Positions 47,147 to 59,700 of a stretch of DNA of 64,000 nt are shown here, one piece after another (positions within the stretch are counted from its first letter, which is position 1; each line of letters starts with the position of its first letter). The stretch is from positions 9,548,881-9,612,880 of the forward strand of contig OX155954.1 of assembly GCA_944548615.1 (NCBI GenBank), given 5' to 3'. This stretch comes from Micropterix aruncella (lineage: Eukaryota; Arthropoda; Insecta; Lepidoptera; Micropterigidae). The notes beneath the pieces were generated by a model. That model did not search any database. It worked only from the letters and a program-made list of their open reading frames with translations, and was not told where the DNA came from. The translations under genes and the position numbers were made by a program.

Positions 47147-47699
47147 TACATATACCATTTGAAACCACTATTTAGTATACCGGCAATGGTGGTGCACCAT
47201 TATGCTTCATACATTATCAAGCATCGCATAGCATCTTTACGAAACCGTGTCATTGTTTGGCCATTATTGAAGATAGGGATATCGTAATTTATGAAGCCCG
47301 CGTATTAGGGCTAGCACTAACCCCAAATACTCTACTTATGAATAAGTGTTCATCCTTAAATAAGAAAATGTGGTTTGTACAGTTGCTTATTTTGTTTAAT
47401 AAATAGTTACATTATCAGAATAGCAGGTATATCCTTATATTTGATTGAACGAATGAACAAAATGATGATGAACAATTTTGGAGCGAATGAGTTTGTTGAT
47501 ATTAATCAGCTAGATGGAATGTCTGGAAGGTATCTTTCAGTGGGATCGCATCTGACAGATATAACAGAATTTATGAAATTTTATAGAATGAGTGATAAGT
47601 TTATATTAAATTACGAAATTACTATATTTTACAAGCTTTTATTTACATTGGAATGTTTGTTAGTTTGTTTATGGCAAATCTTCAAACTGAATTAGAAAC
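47147..47699. other. unassigned sequence
   Basis: A 106-codon plus-strand frame (47375-47695) is open but AT-driven and unrecognised; no second copy was seen. Confidence 0.35.
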
Positions 47700-47935
47700 A
47701 CTTGTTCTTATCCCATGAAGTTGAAATTTCACATGTTGGTTTAGTTCCGATGACAATGAATTCTAGAGCATGGCCTGATTCTACAATTAGAGCTGTCAAG
47801 CACTGTTCCAACCTGATTCTACACCCAGGATCGGCTTCCGACGAGGCTACTCTTCCGCTGTCAACAGCACAGACACACAATTTTTTATACGCAAACAATT
47901 ATGATAGCCGATTTGTGTGGTGTTTCATTTGTTTA
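47700..47935 (+). mobile_element. family M fragment
   Basis: AAATTTCACATGTTGGTTTAG, CACCCAGGATCGGCTTCCGA and CAACAGCACAGACACACAA match the centre and first tandem unit of family M. The ends are missing. Confidence 0.75.
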
Positions 47936-47982
47936 CGAGGTAAACAAGAACAATATTTTTTTTAAATGCGACAGTAATAAAA

Positions 47983-48397
47983 ACACGACTGCCCTTACAA
48001 AAAGTGAACTATTGTATTTAGAAGATACATTTGTGGACATTTGGGGAAGGTAATTTTTGAACACTTATAATATATTTTGCTAAATGAACATTGCAAATAC
48101 TTCTCTTTGTACTCGACCTACCTGATGAACGAATAGGAAACTAAACTCTCAAGTGATGACTGTCATTACGCCAAAGCGTAACACGGTAATTTATATTAAA
48201 GACGCTGCTTTCTCCTTATTTGAGAGCAACGGGTCGCGGCACGTCTCCTATGACACTCGAGATGACAAAAAGATTCTAACATTACTACACACTTCTAAAT
48301 CGGTTCAAGCGTTTAGAAGTTATGGTGGAATAAAGAAACGGAAGACTTACATACATGAATCCTAAAAACATAACTGTCCTTTCTTGGGCAGTCGTGT
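47983..48397 (-). mobile_element. MITE-3 copy 8, internal replacement
   Basis: Both inverted ends are present (ACACGACTGCC at 47983; GGCAGTCGTGT ending 48397), but 48040-48230 is unrelated to the family, while 48245-48397 is typical. Internal deletion plus insertion or gap repair. Confidence 0.8.
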
Positions 48398-48509
48398 AAA
48401 ATAAAGGATATTTGGATTTGGTATACCGGTGTTGGATATTTTTTGATCGGACTATCGTATCTCCTGACTCATCGACTACAGTCGGCGTCTTCGCACGCTG
48501 CACTCAGGG

Positions 48510-48790
48510 AAGAAGTAAAGTGACGCCCAAAATAGCCCGCGGCTAATTGTGCGTCCGTACAATTATCGCGTCACATTTGAATAAAAGTATATTTTAATAC
48601 GGGCCGCATGTCCGCTGCGACCCGCAGCCGCGGGGCAGGCGTTTTTTCAACCGCCTTATCGGACGCTCGATATCTCCGTTATAAATTTGTCAGCGTCAGA
48701 ATTAGTCAAAGTGCAAACGCGGCTCTGCCAAGTTTGACATGTCGGCATTTGCAGGGCAGCTGACTCAATCAGAATAAGTTATTAAAAACA
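48510..48790. promoter_or_regulatory. GC-rich non-repeat island
   Basis: CCCGCGGCTAATTGTGCGTC, ACAATTATCGCG, CCTTATCGG (GATA-type) and GGCAGCTGACTCA (E-box and AP-1-like). Single-copy in the window; function unknown. Confidence 0.2.
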
Positions 48791-48829
48791 CTTGCTTAAA
48801 AACAAGCTTTTATTAAAATACTCTGACCC

Positions 48830-49225
48830 CAGCCATCCCTGGGTACAGCAGCCATGTCATAGTGGAACTTAGAACGGGCTGTCATAACTTAATGCTATAC
48901 AGAATGTCGTATTTGTGCTGTTGATCGTTGAGGAGTCCCCTCGTTGGAAGCTAATCCTGAGCGCAGCAGCCTTAGAATAGCGGTGAAACTTAGAATGGGC
49001 TATAATAATTTAATTCTTATACAAAATTTCGAGTACCCTCGTCGGAAGCCAACCCTGGGTGCAGCAGCCATGCCGTGGTGAAATTTAAAACGAGCTATCA
49101 AAGTTGACCGTTGAAGAGAAACCTCGTCGGCAGCCGATCCTGGGTATAGAATCAGGTCATCCTCCTTATAGAAATGTATTGTCATCAAAACTGAACCAAC
49201 ATGTAAAATTTCAATTTCATAGGAT
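48830..49225 (-). mobile_element. family M fragment with three tandem units
   Basis: Minus strand: centre (TTACATGTTGGTTCAG-like) then three degraded about 120-bp units (CCAACCCTGGGTGCAGCAGCC, GAGGAGTCCCCTCG). The head with GGAGGAGG is missing. Confidence 0.78.
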
Positions 49226-49504
49226 AAGAGAAAGTGATTCTAATTCAGCTTGCAATATTTGACCTAAACAATATAACAATAAATAATGCAAGGTAAATAA
49301 AATCTTGAAAAAATACGAATTATTATAAAATTTCATATGTTTTCTCTATCTGTTTGTTTATTTAAAAGACAGTAAGGGAATATGCGGAAGCGCTAAAACC
49401 ACAACGTATAGCCTAAATAAAAGGTATACGCTTAAAAAGGCATACAGTAAAGGTATACCTAAATACAACATATAACCTAAATAATAACCTAATAATGTAA
49501 CATG

Positions 49505-49990
49505 AATCACTGAAAGGTGCACGCAGCGGGCCTCCTCACGCCCTTAATGCAAGTTTTGGACGGATTTCTCCATCAATCTGATCACAGATTCAAGGTCGCT
49601 TGCGCGGCCTTTACCGACGTTAGCGGTTATTTGTAGTTCTAATTCATCGCGGATCAGAAGCGCCCCCCTTTGGCCGTCAAGCTGACTAGGGATACTGTGG
49701 CCAACGGATCGTTTCTAAAGATAGGTGACGCCAGCGGATCGTGCTTAAGGATAGGTCAACAGCTACGAAACGTACGTTTTTAGGCTTCCCTGGTTATTCG
49801 TCGGATTGAGAACGTATATCGCCCAGTTCCGTCCGCTTCCTCCGGATCCGAACCTCTAATCTCAACTGTTATCGACTACAGGTTACAGCCGCTGAGTTCA
49901 CAGTCGCCCTTCTAGGTTAGTCCCTTATCGAGGAGGCTACCGGATGGGAGCTAAGACGTGAGTTGGGCCAATCTAAGAAAACACAAACAA
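49505..49990 (+). repeat. RF-1 copy D
   Basis: GGATTTCTCCATC, AAGGTCGCTTGCGCGGCC, TCATCGCGGATCAGAAGCG and GGATGGGAGCTAAGACGTGAG follow the order of copies A and E. The front end is missing. It contains an internal near-duplicate of CCAACGGATCGT(T/G) at about 49705 and 49732. Confidence 0.65.
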
Positions 49991-51212
49991 CCCATCTGGC
50001 CCAAGATATACTGAAACCAACTAAATACGAAAAAAAATTGAAACATCTAAAATTTCTGGGTTTTCAAATAGTCTCATTTTATTCGTCCGAGGCTCGCAGA
50101 GATTTTCTGAACACTCCTAAGCCGCAGCTGGCCATTCCTTCAAAATTTTATTATACGCGTCCTTAATAAGAAAATAATGAGAGTTTTTCTTCACGACTTC
50201 TTACAAAAAATATGTAAGCAGATCGTTTTTTTTACTTATTCAAACAACATGTTAATCGTCGAATATAAGGCAATAGATAGATTACTATTTTAAGATGGAT
50301 TCATTCGACTTAATCTCAAATCGACGGATTCAAAAATATTGTAGAAGAGTTTGTTTTTGGCCAGTCGATGCATTATACAAACACATCCATTTAGATATTT
50401 GTTATCCTGTCACAGAAAGTTAAACATTTCAGCTAAAGAGACGCAGAAAATGATGATATTTTATCACATGTCATTCTTCAAACATTTGTTAGCCATTTTG
50501 TTAAAACAGCTGACGAGCGACATGCATACTGACGTGTGTCAAGCCGCCATGCACGGAGGTGTGGACGCTCGCTCTCAGCCATTATTGCGAGGCAGGTGAT
50601 TTGATTATAATTATTATTGGGAAAGGAACCCATTAAACACCTAATTGCCGCGCGCGAGCGAATTAGACTTATCCGGCCGCTAACTAACCGCAGTTAATCG
50701 CTTAGTTATAACGTTTAAAGTAGTATGAGATCGTACGTAGATATAATAAAGCTATATAAACGTACGGAGTGTCGGAACTGACAGAAAACTATGAAGTTTT
50801 TGTTAACAGTTGTAAAAGCATCGAGTCTCGAGCTATTTCCTTCTTTTATATAAAAGACATATTATCTATTTCTTTGGTTATGGTATAATAACACGTATTC
50901 TTTTAATTCTCATTGCGGATATACCAGATTGAAATTTATTATCTCATATAAATTATTTCCCTCTCTTGGCCGGAGGTAGCGTTTCGAAGAATTTTATAAT
51001 ACACTCGTATATCCAGACTAAGTGTAACTCTATTCTCAGGTTTCTAGTACAAAAGGAATGCTGCATTGAAAACATATATTTCTTAATTTTAATTATTGTA
51101 AAAAGTATACCAATTTTACTTAAGTATACCAACTAACATTTTTTGATATAACATTATAAGGTGTATGCATCACTTATGATCAATTAATTAATACTTGTGT
51201 AGACTATATGCA
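49991..51212. other. unassigned; candidate enhancer at 50500-50720
   Basis: 50500-50720 is single-copy and site-rich: GCAGGTGATTTGATT, AATTATTATTGGG, ACACCTAATTG, AACCGCAGTTAATCG (a Runx-type ACCGCA next to a homeodomain core). The rest is AT-rich and featureless. Confidence 0.3.
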
Positions 51213-51789
51213 AGGGAAGGCAGCTCAAAGCGGGCCCATTTAGAGAAAGTTAATATTAATTTTCATTGGAATGACATACTAAAAATTATTTCTTATCTAG
51301 AGAAGCTTGATTTGAGGCTTATGAATAATGTTTGGTAAAAAATGCCAAAACACTAAAAACAAAAAAATATATGGCAAATTACCAAACTCCCACAAATGCC
51401 CGCTTTGCCCGCAGAGGGGGGGGGGGCTAAAGCGGGCACGTGTTTTTTCGACACTAAGTAGTTGCCATCAAGAACTAACCTCAAAAGTTTGAGACATGTA
51501 AATGTAAATACAACCAGATAAAAACGAATGGATTGTAATAATAACATAAATAACACAAAAATAGAGTAAACACAAGTAAGATGCCTCAAAATTTTGTTAA
51601 AAAACCTATTAAAATATTTGTTTTGCGCAGATTCTAAACGCGTGCTCGCAGGCGAACAGGATGACTGCAGCAAGGTGACAAGGGCAAAGGCTTTACCTTC
51701 ACAGTACGAGAGTATGCCATTTTTTAAAATGGCTGTTTACAGAGGGTGCCCGCTTTAGGCCCTATACCCGATTTAGACCCCATTCCCCT
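51213..51789. mobile_element. 577-bp TIR element with AAAGCGGGC motifs
   Basis: Left end AGGGAAGGCAGCTCAAAGCG; right end read inward AGGGGAATGGGGTCTAAATC. GCCCGCTTT or its reverse occurs at 51215-51235, 51398, 51430 and 51745, i.e. subterminal as well as internal. Superfamily unclear, as no obvious target duplication was seen. A 106-codon minus-strand frame inside is unrecognised. Confidence 0.6.
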
Positions 51790-51904
51790 ACACATAATTA
51801 TTTCATTAATAAAGCTGCAAATGAAAATAATAGTAAAACCATTTTTGTCGCGGGGAATTCGTTACATCCACTGACAAACATTTCTGAAAATGTTTATCAA
51901 TTAA

Positions 51905-52504
51905 GGCGACATGATACCTGGGAACGACCATATCTGAGGAATTTTAGATTTATGAGTTTTTTTTTCAAAAATAGAAGCATTAATTTTTTTTAAGTTTCTA
52001 ACTGAATCCCTCGATAAGGAACCAATTTAAAATTTGGACTCAAAAAAGTTGCACATTGCCTTGGACATCTCGTCATCAAGTCTTTAAACTGACTTCGAAA
52101 ACTTTCAGGCGCGTTTAGTCCTACAATGTATGCGGTTAGTGTGTTTTATTATAATTTCAATTTATTGACTGGTTAATTGTCTAGGGCAGCACTTAGCCAC
52201 ATTTTTTATTTAGGCCCTAAATTAATTACAATTAATTAAAACATGAGAGCGCTCTGAGAGTTACGCCAATTATGCTTTGCCATTAACACCCTTATACTAC
52301 TACTGCGTAAAGATAGTTATTCTGTGCTAGCGCTGCGATTGATCGTTTAGTATGCGTCTGGTTCCCGGCGCTAGCGGACGTGGAATCTGCGCTTGACGCT
52401 TCGTCAACACTGGATTTTTATTGGTCAAATCCTACTAAATAGACTCTACCTATTTTTTAGCGTGTCCGCCCATTTCGGATATTTTTCTGAGGTCTCATGT
52501 AGCC
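51905..52504 (+). mobile_element. MITE-2 copy 3, TTAA flanked
   Basis: 600 bp, GGCGACATGATACCTGG to GAGGTCTCATGTAGCC, with TTAA at 51901-51904 and 52505-52508. Best match to the 43.1-kb copy. Confidence 0.92.
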
Positions 52505-53209
52505 TTAACCCAAAAGCAGAATATCACTTTCTAAAATTGGTACACAAACACACACACGCCTTTATCCGATATCAATTTTTAAATTCCCAGCATTTCAAAA
52601 CGCGGAGATCCAGGTGCAAACTCGAACTCTAAATATTGCTCGAAAACAAGATTACATACTTCGGGTGACACGTGTATTTTTTTTGGGAAGTAAACATTCA
52701 GGGACGAAAGCGGAATTCTGTAATTCTAATTTCTAAATAGTTACATAAAAATACACTGACAAATAAATTAACTAGGAATGAAATAAGCCAAAAAAACTAC
52801 TTATAGCATTCTGTCTTTCTCACACACACAAAAGGATGTCTTCTATCTGAGCACAATCCCGATTCCCATCGTTAATAAATACATTACTAAAGAGCAGCGC
52901 ATCGATCGTCCGTCACGGATGATTATAAGAAAGTATTGACGACATGGCGTTTGGTTGGCCTAAGCTCCAATTGGCGGGTGGCGCATCATGAGTGAGCGGA
53001 CCGCGCGCGGTGGCGCCAAAGTCACAAAGGCATCACAAAAGCTGAATCTCGGACGTCGAATTTCGAGCGTCGTTAAATTCGAAATGCACAGACCAATTTA
53101 AATTATTGTGGTGGGAATGGTAAGGGCAACTGACAGGGTTGTCAAAATAATGTGTGGTTGAATTTAGTATCTATCTATAGTATACTTCGTCTGTTTAATT
53201 TAAGGCCTA
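52505..53209. other. unassigned; GC-rich patch 52930-53060
   Basis: GGACCGCGCGCGGTGGCGCC and TCGGACGTCGAATTTCGAGCG: a CpG-rich patch with partial palindromes; no gene was seen. Confidence 0.3.
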
Positions 53210-53990
53210 GTGACAGGCAAAAGGCACGTCCCTTGGGGGAGATATTAACATTATTCTAAATGACTGCTATAAGTCGTTGGGAGTTAATGGGCCCTTGCTG
53301 AGTTGGCCACGAAGACCCATTCTGTTCAGGGTTGGTCACACTCACGGGTCAATACCTATCCGACGGCCTCCCCGCATGCAGTGCCAGCCTGGGTAAGACT
53401 CTGGCTTTATGGTTAGTTTCCCCTGGGAATCAACCTTCTGGCGTTTCTGACGTTCTGACGCACCGTGCGGCATAAGCCAATCGATTGCGCACTCTGACTA
53501 ACAGTCGGGGGAGTCTGGAAGCAGTACTGTTTCCTATAGAGCGGGGGTGGTTGCGGACCGTACGGCGACTGCTTTTGAAACGACCATCGGCTACCCGATC
53601 CTGGGTGAACAGCCGGGCATAGGACGCCGTGGTCCGCGATAGATTCGGTATACACCGTTTCACCGCTTCGTAAGGGAGAGGACCGCGCAAGCGACCTCGA
53701 ACTCGTAACCAATCGAGAGACTGGAGTAATCTGGTCACAATTGGAAGTAAGGGCGTGAGTGTAAGGCCGCTGGGTAACACTCCTGGCTATCTCGTGGTTA
53801 AGGCGTTGGCCTCTTACGGGTTTGTGGCGGAGCTAGATGGTGGACTGTTTTATAAAAGTCTTCTGCACTCACTCCAGGGAGATAGACTAATCGTTAAAAC
53901 TTCCTGAGGTGACGAGCTAGCTCGCTGTAGTCGACAACCCTAGTCGTAACCTAATTGATTGATTATTGATAGGTAGCTGAAGACCCAAGC
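53210..53990 (-). repeat. RF-1 copy E, longest copy
   Basis: On the minus strand the block runs from about 53960 (TGTCGACTACAGCGAGC, CGTCACCTCAGGAAG) through CCATCTAGCTCCGCCACAAA and GAGGTCGCTTGCGCGGTCC to GTGACCAACCCTGAAC and CCCAAGGGACGTGCC near 53230. Read on the plus strand, GTGGTTAAGGCGTTGG (about 53795) resembles a Pol III A box; no paired B box at the right spacing is evident. The 116-codon minus frame is open but shows no third-position bias against copy A. Confidence 0.75.
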
Positions 53991-54380
53991 TACGATGTAA
54001 ACAAGTATTTAAATTCCAATATATCTTATGCAGCGAGAAATCATGGACAAAATTTGGTAAATATATGCACGAAATAAAATACCTTTTCCTGTGAAGAGCA
54101 TAATAATTGCTATAGTTTGTTTCTTAGAGAGTGGGTGACAGAGTAATTCTCATCATAGCAACAGCCTTGCTTGCGGTTTTTAGATATTCTGTTCGACCCT
54201 TAGATCGCGATAAATTCAAGAACCTAAGAAACAAGACACCCTCCATAAATCCTAGTCCCAAAACCCCTCATCCCCCTCCCCTCTCATTCCATCCCTTTGC
54301 TATGAAACACTTTTAGTTTATTTAATGTCTCATATATAAATGTATAACACATATACGCTATATAAACGTAACATTTATAA

Positions 54381-54656
54381 TGGGCCCGATTGCGTTCCTT
54401 TGTGAACTAAAATCGAAAGTTAGTTTACGTGAACGAGACAGGGCAATACGTTAGAGCGAAATGTGATAAAGCAGTTGAATCTAAGACCACACGAAACGCG
54501 TTCAAACAAATTCGGACGGTTATAAGTTCGTCGGGCAGTTTTGATGCGGGAAAATCGACGATCGTTCATTTCATATTCCGCTTTGAAGTATTGCTCTATC
54601 TCGATAGCTTGAATTAATTTTCAACTTCAGTTCACAAAGAAACGCAATCGGACCCA
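54381..54656. mobile_element. MITE-4 copy 3, fold-back
   Basis: TGGGCCCGATTGCGTTCCTT...AAGAAACGCAATCGGACCCA, with long inverted arms and GTGAACGAGACAGGGCAATA. The target duplication was not resolved. Confidence 0.85.
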
Positions 54657-54949
54657 ATATCGTTCATTATTCTTTATGTTTCAACCAAATAGTAACAATA
54701 AAACTGTTGGTTTGGCAAGTAGATATTGCTTCTAGACAATCGGACCAACTATTTGTATACTTTGGTGTATAGTAAAATAACGTTTAACTTCAAGTTTAAC
54801 TTAAACCTTACTTACTTAAATTAACAAATCGATTCGAAACTTTGCGCGAAGCGAAGCTGCTGGCTTCCCTTCGCGAGTGTGGTTGACGCGGTTGCAAATA
54901 ACAAAACTTAAAGAATAAGCATTTTATGAAAGAACATACTATATAAGCA

Positions 54950-55340
54950 GGTTGTCAGCCCTGCTAGTGGCAAAGCGGTGAGCCGCGCGGCGACCATCGT
55001 ACGCAATTATCCGAAAATTGTCTGACGTACAAAATTGTCCGTGGACGCAGCGCGGGCAGGGCACGGCTCGGGCCCGCGTGCGGCAGCGCACGGCTTGTTC
55101 GATTTTTCGAAAGCGATAATGCTCCTTATAAACACGTGTGTACCGCGATGCGGAGGAATTCTTAATGCTTACAACTTATTCTCTTGACGTCCGCCAGGGC
55201 GATAAGCGCTACCAAATCACTATTATTTCTCCGCTGCACCATTGCCATTACGTCACGCGCGTCGCACTTTCGCCGACAGATAAAATATTGCCATTTCTTG
55301 AATGGCAAATCATAAGCCTGAGACAAGATATGTAATTATC
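54950..55340. promoter_or_regulatory. candidate cis-regulatory island
   Basis: Single-copy and CpG-rich. TTACGTCACGCG (CRE, about 55247), ATAAACACGTGTG (fork-head-like core plus palindromic E-box, about 55128), GTTTGCATGAG (POU-like, about 55342) and the perfect inverted repeat TTGCCATT-TCTTG-AATGGCAA (about 55289-55309). 54950-55100 is especially GC-rich. Could be an enhancer or promoter; no transcript evidence. Confidence 0.3.
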
Positions 55341-55588
55341 TCGTTTGCATGAGAGGTGCAATGCAGTTAGTCGCAGGGGAGTTTCTTTTGACGCTGTAAA
55401 TGAGGAAATGACAAGGAGTCGTTATTCCAGACTCCAGACGCAAATATACCGGAATCACGTCGAGTGTTATATTCAAGCACATGCACGTATCCAGACTTCA
55501 GTTTCGGGGGAACATTCATTAAAATAACGCGAGCGGTTGACATTCATTAAAATGACACAAAAAGTAAAGATATTAAAAGGAATAAAAA

Positions 55589-56242
55589 ACACAACTGCCG
55601 CTACAAAAAGTGAACTTCTGTATTCATAATATTTTTTTAGAATAGAATAGAATAATAGAATAGAATAGAATAACCTCATTGTGTTATAAAAACATAACTT
55701 AATGAATGGTTTTATTAAAAAGACAATTTATGCACAAATGGCGTACTTACAGTCAACCATTTGATAAAATAATTCCAAATTATTACCTTACAATACACAA
55801 AGAAGTAGTAAAGTTAAATTTAAAATAAAGTTATACAAATATATGCCAGTAACGTATGCTAAGGTTGCCCAGGGAAGGATAAAGGAGAGGTCAAGGTGAG
55901 GTATTTGGACGGTTCATTTATGTAATATGTGTGGTTTATGTATTTATCTATATAAATACTAATATATTTTCGAAACGCACTCAATCAGACCTTTAATTTG
56001 ACACCAGACACTTTATATTTATTTTCATTTATTAACATTTGGAGATTTGGACATTTAGGCAACTATTTAATACATATTTTACAGTTAGTACTCTATGACA
56101 CTCGGGATGACTTAACGGTTCTAACAATACTTCTAAATCTGTTTGAGCGTTAGCAAGTTATAGTGGAATAAAGAAACGGAAAATATATTTACATAGATGA
56201 ATCCTGAACACATTACACTCCGTTTTTGTTGGGCAGTCGTGT
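55589..56242 (-). mobile_element. MITE-3 copy 9, interrupted by a LINE end
   Basis: Inverted ends at 55589 (ACACAACTGCC) and 56242 (GGCAGTCGTGT). The family body is continuous except for 55636-55915, which is foreign. Confidence 0.85.
55636..55915 (-). mobile_element. short minus-strand LINE-type 3' end with (TAGAA)n tail
   Basis: Starts at the low side with (ATAGA)n repeats, the reverse of a (TTCTA)n LINE tail, then AT-rich 3' UTR-like sequence to about 55915, where MITE-3 resumes (ATGTGTGGTTTATG). 5' truncation and the tail suggest retroposition; the clade is unknown. Confidence 0.6.
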
Positions 56243-56514
56243 AAAAATACGCCGAATTTCGGGGCTTTAAATCTTAATGACCCCCACCCCCCCACGTATA
56301 CATGCCTGACACTAAGTACATAAGTCGCGGATTCTCCCTGATTCTCAAATTTCCCCTTGGATACGTCTTTGTTGAAGCAGGATACGCTCAGAAAGTATAC
56401 GTCGAGTCTCAGCTCAGTTACGATTCGCTTTCATAATAACTCAGCTTATTTTCTCAGATCTCAGTCTCACTCTCAGTTACTCAGATGTTGCCTTTCTAGA
56501 CGTCAAGGAAGATC

Positions 56515-57186
56515 TAGCCACCAGGGTTGAAAGGCTACAAAATATCTGCATTCGCTTTATTTATGACGCTTTATTAAGAAAGTAGGACCATATTCAAAGA
56601 ACAGAAGGAGACTTCACTGGCTGACACCCCGAGAAAGGAGAGATACTGGAGTCCTTGGTTAGCTCTCCAGAATTTTGGAGGGGGCCGCTGCGAGCTATCT
56701 CATAGGTAGATGCAAAGCTCTATCAGCCCACGGGCGCCCTTTGAGATCTGAAGACAACCTACTGCTCGCGATCCTTGGTCTCGGTACTGCTTTCTACTCC
56801 TTCTGCGTACGTGAAGCCCAACTCTGAAATACCCACGCATGTAAGGACGGCACCAAGTTTGTATTGCTTCAAACGCGGGCTCAAAGAATACTTTAACATG
56901 CGCTCTAAAATGTCTTTCGTCCCCTCCCCTCCCCCTTCCCTGCGTCATTATAGGATGATTGCTTTTTAAAAAATATATATTTCTGTTTCATTTTCTGTGG
57001 ATTTTAATGTTAAATACGATACGAGTTGCCTTTATAAGTAATTTTATTAATAATCTGACATTGTTTTTAACGCAATAAATGTTTTTTTTCATTACGGTTA
57101 GCTGTAAGATATTGCTTAAACGCAATACCCTTACCGATTTTTTTTGTTGATCAATGGAAGCGTTTTATTATTATTAATATTATTAT
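56515..57186 (+). mobile_element. LINE-B 3' fragment, longest
   Basis: GGTTGAAAGGCTACAAAATA, GAGGGGGCCGCTGCGAGC, GATCTGAAGACAACC, a pyrimidine 3' UTR, hairpin ATTGC-TTAAAC-GCAAT and a TTTTATTATTATTAAT tail. The encoded end of the reverse-transcriptase ORF is broken by several frameshifts. Uninterrupted, it serves as the template for reading the split copy at 10.9-11.8 kb. Confidence 0.88.
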
Positions 57187-59700
57187 ATCCCTAAATTTAA
57201 GTCACTTTCATTCATAAGCGAATGATATCTCTATCCTCGTAGTAGAGTAAATGCCTCCAGCGCCTGCGCACTGAACTAAGTTTCTATGAATGAAAAGGCC
57301 GCATGGGCTTGATACCATCGCGTTTGACTCGGTTAGACAGCAGATAAGGAGGCCCCAAGGCGTTGAAAAATGTTAAGGCGAGCTCGTGCACATTAAAAAC
57401 TAGGAAAAGCCATAGACCGGAACCTTTAAAATACGGCAGAGGGAATTGGTATTAAGGCCTGAGTATTCAAAAGTTTAAGCTTAACGGTTTTTTGATAATC
57501 TAAAATGTTCTTAGAAATAATCCTTAATTGTTTTGTTGGTATTCCGTTTCATCAAAATTAGGAACTGGTTTTAAATCTTATTTTTTTTTGTTTTGTTTAT
57601 TGCGGTTCTAAAGCGGGTTTTTTTAAGGGGTCGCTCACCTCCCCCCCCCCCCCCCTGCTGCCGTCTTGTCGCCACGATTTTGATTGTTTTCAATTCCAAA
57701 GCGACCATGTCAAACAGCAATAAGGATAAAACGCCACAGCAAAACGTGCCAACAAAGGGCCAAAAAAATAAACAGGCGAAATCAAAACTTATAAAAAATA
57801 TTGATATTGAAGGATTTTCAGTGCAAAATATTGATATGAATTAACGATTACTTACGATAATCTGCGCTTATCGTCACTTCTTTGATTTAGAAGCCAATGC
57901 TGGGAAAACGTCTTTGAAATTGCGACAAAAATCTTCGAAATCACGAGCGAATCAAGAGTTACAAGGATGTCAGATGTAGACTGCTCGATTTTATACCGTT
58001 CTAATTTATGACCCAAACAAGACCCATCCGCCATGACACTTGTAGGAACGATATACGAAAAGGAGTCTCGACGGTGCTTAACGTAATTTTAAGCGCCTGA
58101 TAAGCTCTAGATAAGCCCGCTCCAGTTGAGATCCATAAAACGTGATACCAAAACTTGAATTCAAAATTAGGGGTCGTGTTAGCGTGTTTTTATACCCAAG
58201 TTAGGAACCTGCGAGAAACGGAATACGGGCCACTAGTGTCAACGTGCGGAAGGTGGAATAACACTGTTTTGCGAGTGAGTCGCGATGATCTACGGAAATA
58301 TACCATTCCAAGCGGATCAGTGCAATCGATGCAATCTGTCAACAACCTGTCAACTGTATCTGCGCATTTTCATCTTGATTCTAGTGATTGAAGCCCATGA
58401 AAAGTGGGTACATTCGTGATACAAAGACACACATGGCTATATACAACATATACTATGCTAATTCACGCCGCGACCGCGACGATAGAAATATTAAATGATT
58501 ACCATTTGGTTTTATCGAACCATACCCAAATAAATTAATAAATGCCCAATCAAAATCATTTTCTAAAACTTCGCTCTCCGCACTATCTGACAAATGGCAT
58601 ACTTCGGTCGTACCGCTGGCCTATCTTGACATTTATTGGATGCACGCGCACGCATTACACCGATTGTTTGCGCCTCCAACGGCGCCGGTTCAATGGCGGC
58701 GATAAGCGTTTTTTGTATTGTTTAATGCCCGCTCGTTGAAATGTCAGGCGATCCGGAATGTGTGTTACACTTTTTATAGTAATCGCTCAAATTGATGTAA
58801 AGCGTAAATTGTAAGAGGTAATGCGTGATATTTGAAATCGATTTCTCATCATCGAACCGATTTCTTTAATTATAACCGATCGATTTATGTACGAGCTACA
58901 TAATAATAATAACATTATATATAAAGTGTTTTGAGTACCTATTATTGGCCGATTTATCAAAAGTATTTTTGGTTGCCAGGAATTACCAGAACTGGCGAAG
59001 AAGCATATGATATTTTTTATGGTTCCTTTTTATGAACTTGTAAGAATGTGATTGGTACAAAAATATTAATAAAATAATTTGGTACTTAAAAGCTTTTTGA
59101 TGTTACCTGTAAAAGAAAATATAACATACTTAAACAAAGTGTAATATAGGTGGCAGAACATTAAGCGATGCAAGACAACGAATAACCTGGAAAACGTATA
59201 ACTTGAGAAGAACAGTGGGCCTACTAACTGGGCACTGTCGACCTAACAAGCAAATGCAAACACTAGGGATAGTCGACGACTCCGTGTGCAGGGTCTCCGG
59301 AACATAAAATGATCCGACTGAGCACATAACATGTACCTACATGCCCGGCTTTAACTTTAAGGAAAGACAAATAATGGGCATATATGAGGCTGCTGTGGCT
59401 GATGTGTCCTGCCACTGTTCGTCGTGGATTCTGCAGCTGGTCTCCAAGGTGAGCTGGTTGCGGGATCTATAATATGGACTGATGGCTAAACATATATAAG
59501 TGGCGATAAGCCACAGCGGCCCTAAAAATCGGGTAGCTGTGTGATCGGTTATACCATCATCGTCCGCCATCATCATACCATATCTCACACATACCATCAT
59601 AATCGTCATCAGAACGAATTGCAAGATAAGGGTTTTGTCATTATGGCCCACTTGAAGAAATGTGAGATTCATAAGAAGCATCGGGTTAGGTTATATTAAA
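57187..59700. other. unassigned; short frames of no known family
   Basis: 57593-57844 is an 83-codon frame whose last 45 codons are lysine/glutamine-rich; it also runs through a poly-C tract, so it is probably chance. 58590-58740 is a GC-richer single-copy patch (GGCGCCGGTTCAATGGCGGCG). Confidence 0.35.

Noticed and set aside
47375..47695. 106-codon open frame as a small gene
   Set aside because: AT-driven composition, no motif, no second evidence, and flanked by transposon debris.
50866..50882. TCTTTGGTTAT, identical to the first 11 nt of miR-9a as I recall it
   Set aside because: The match stops after 11 nt and no complementary arm follows to form the precursor hairpin.
53430..53780. 116-codon open frame as a gene
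   Set aside because: It lies in repeat RF-1, has no third-position substitution bias against copy A, and no domain.
57593..57844. 83-codon frame ending in a Lys/Gln-rich tail
   Set aside because: It runs through a poly-C tract and has no recognisable domain.
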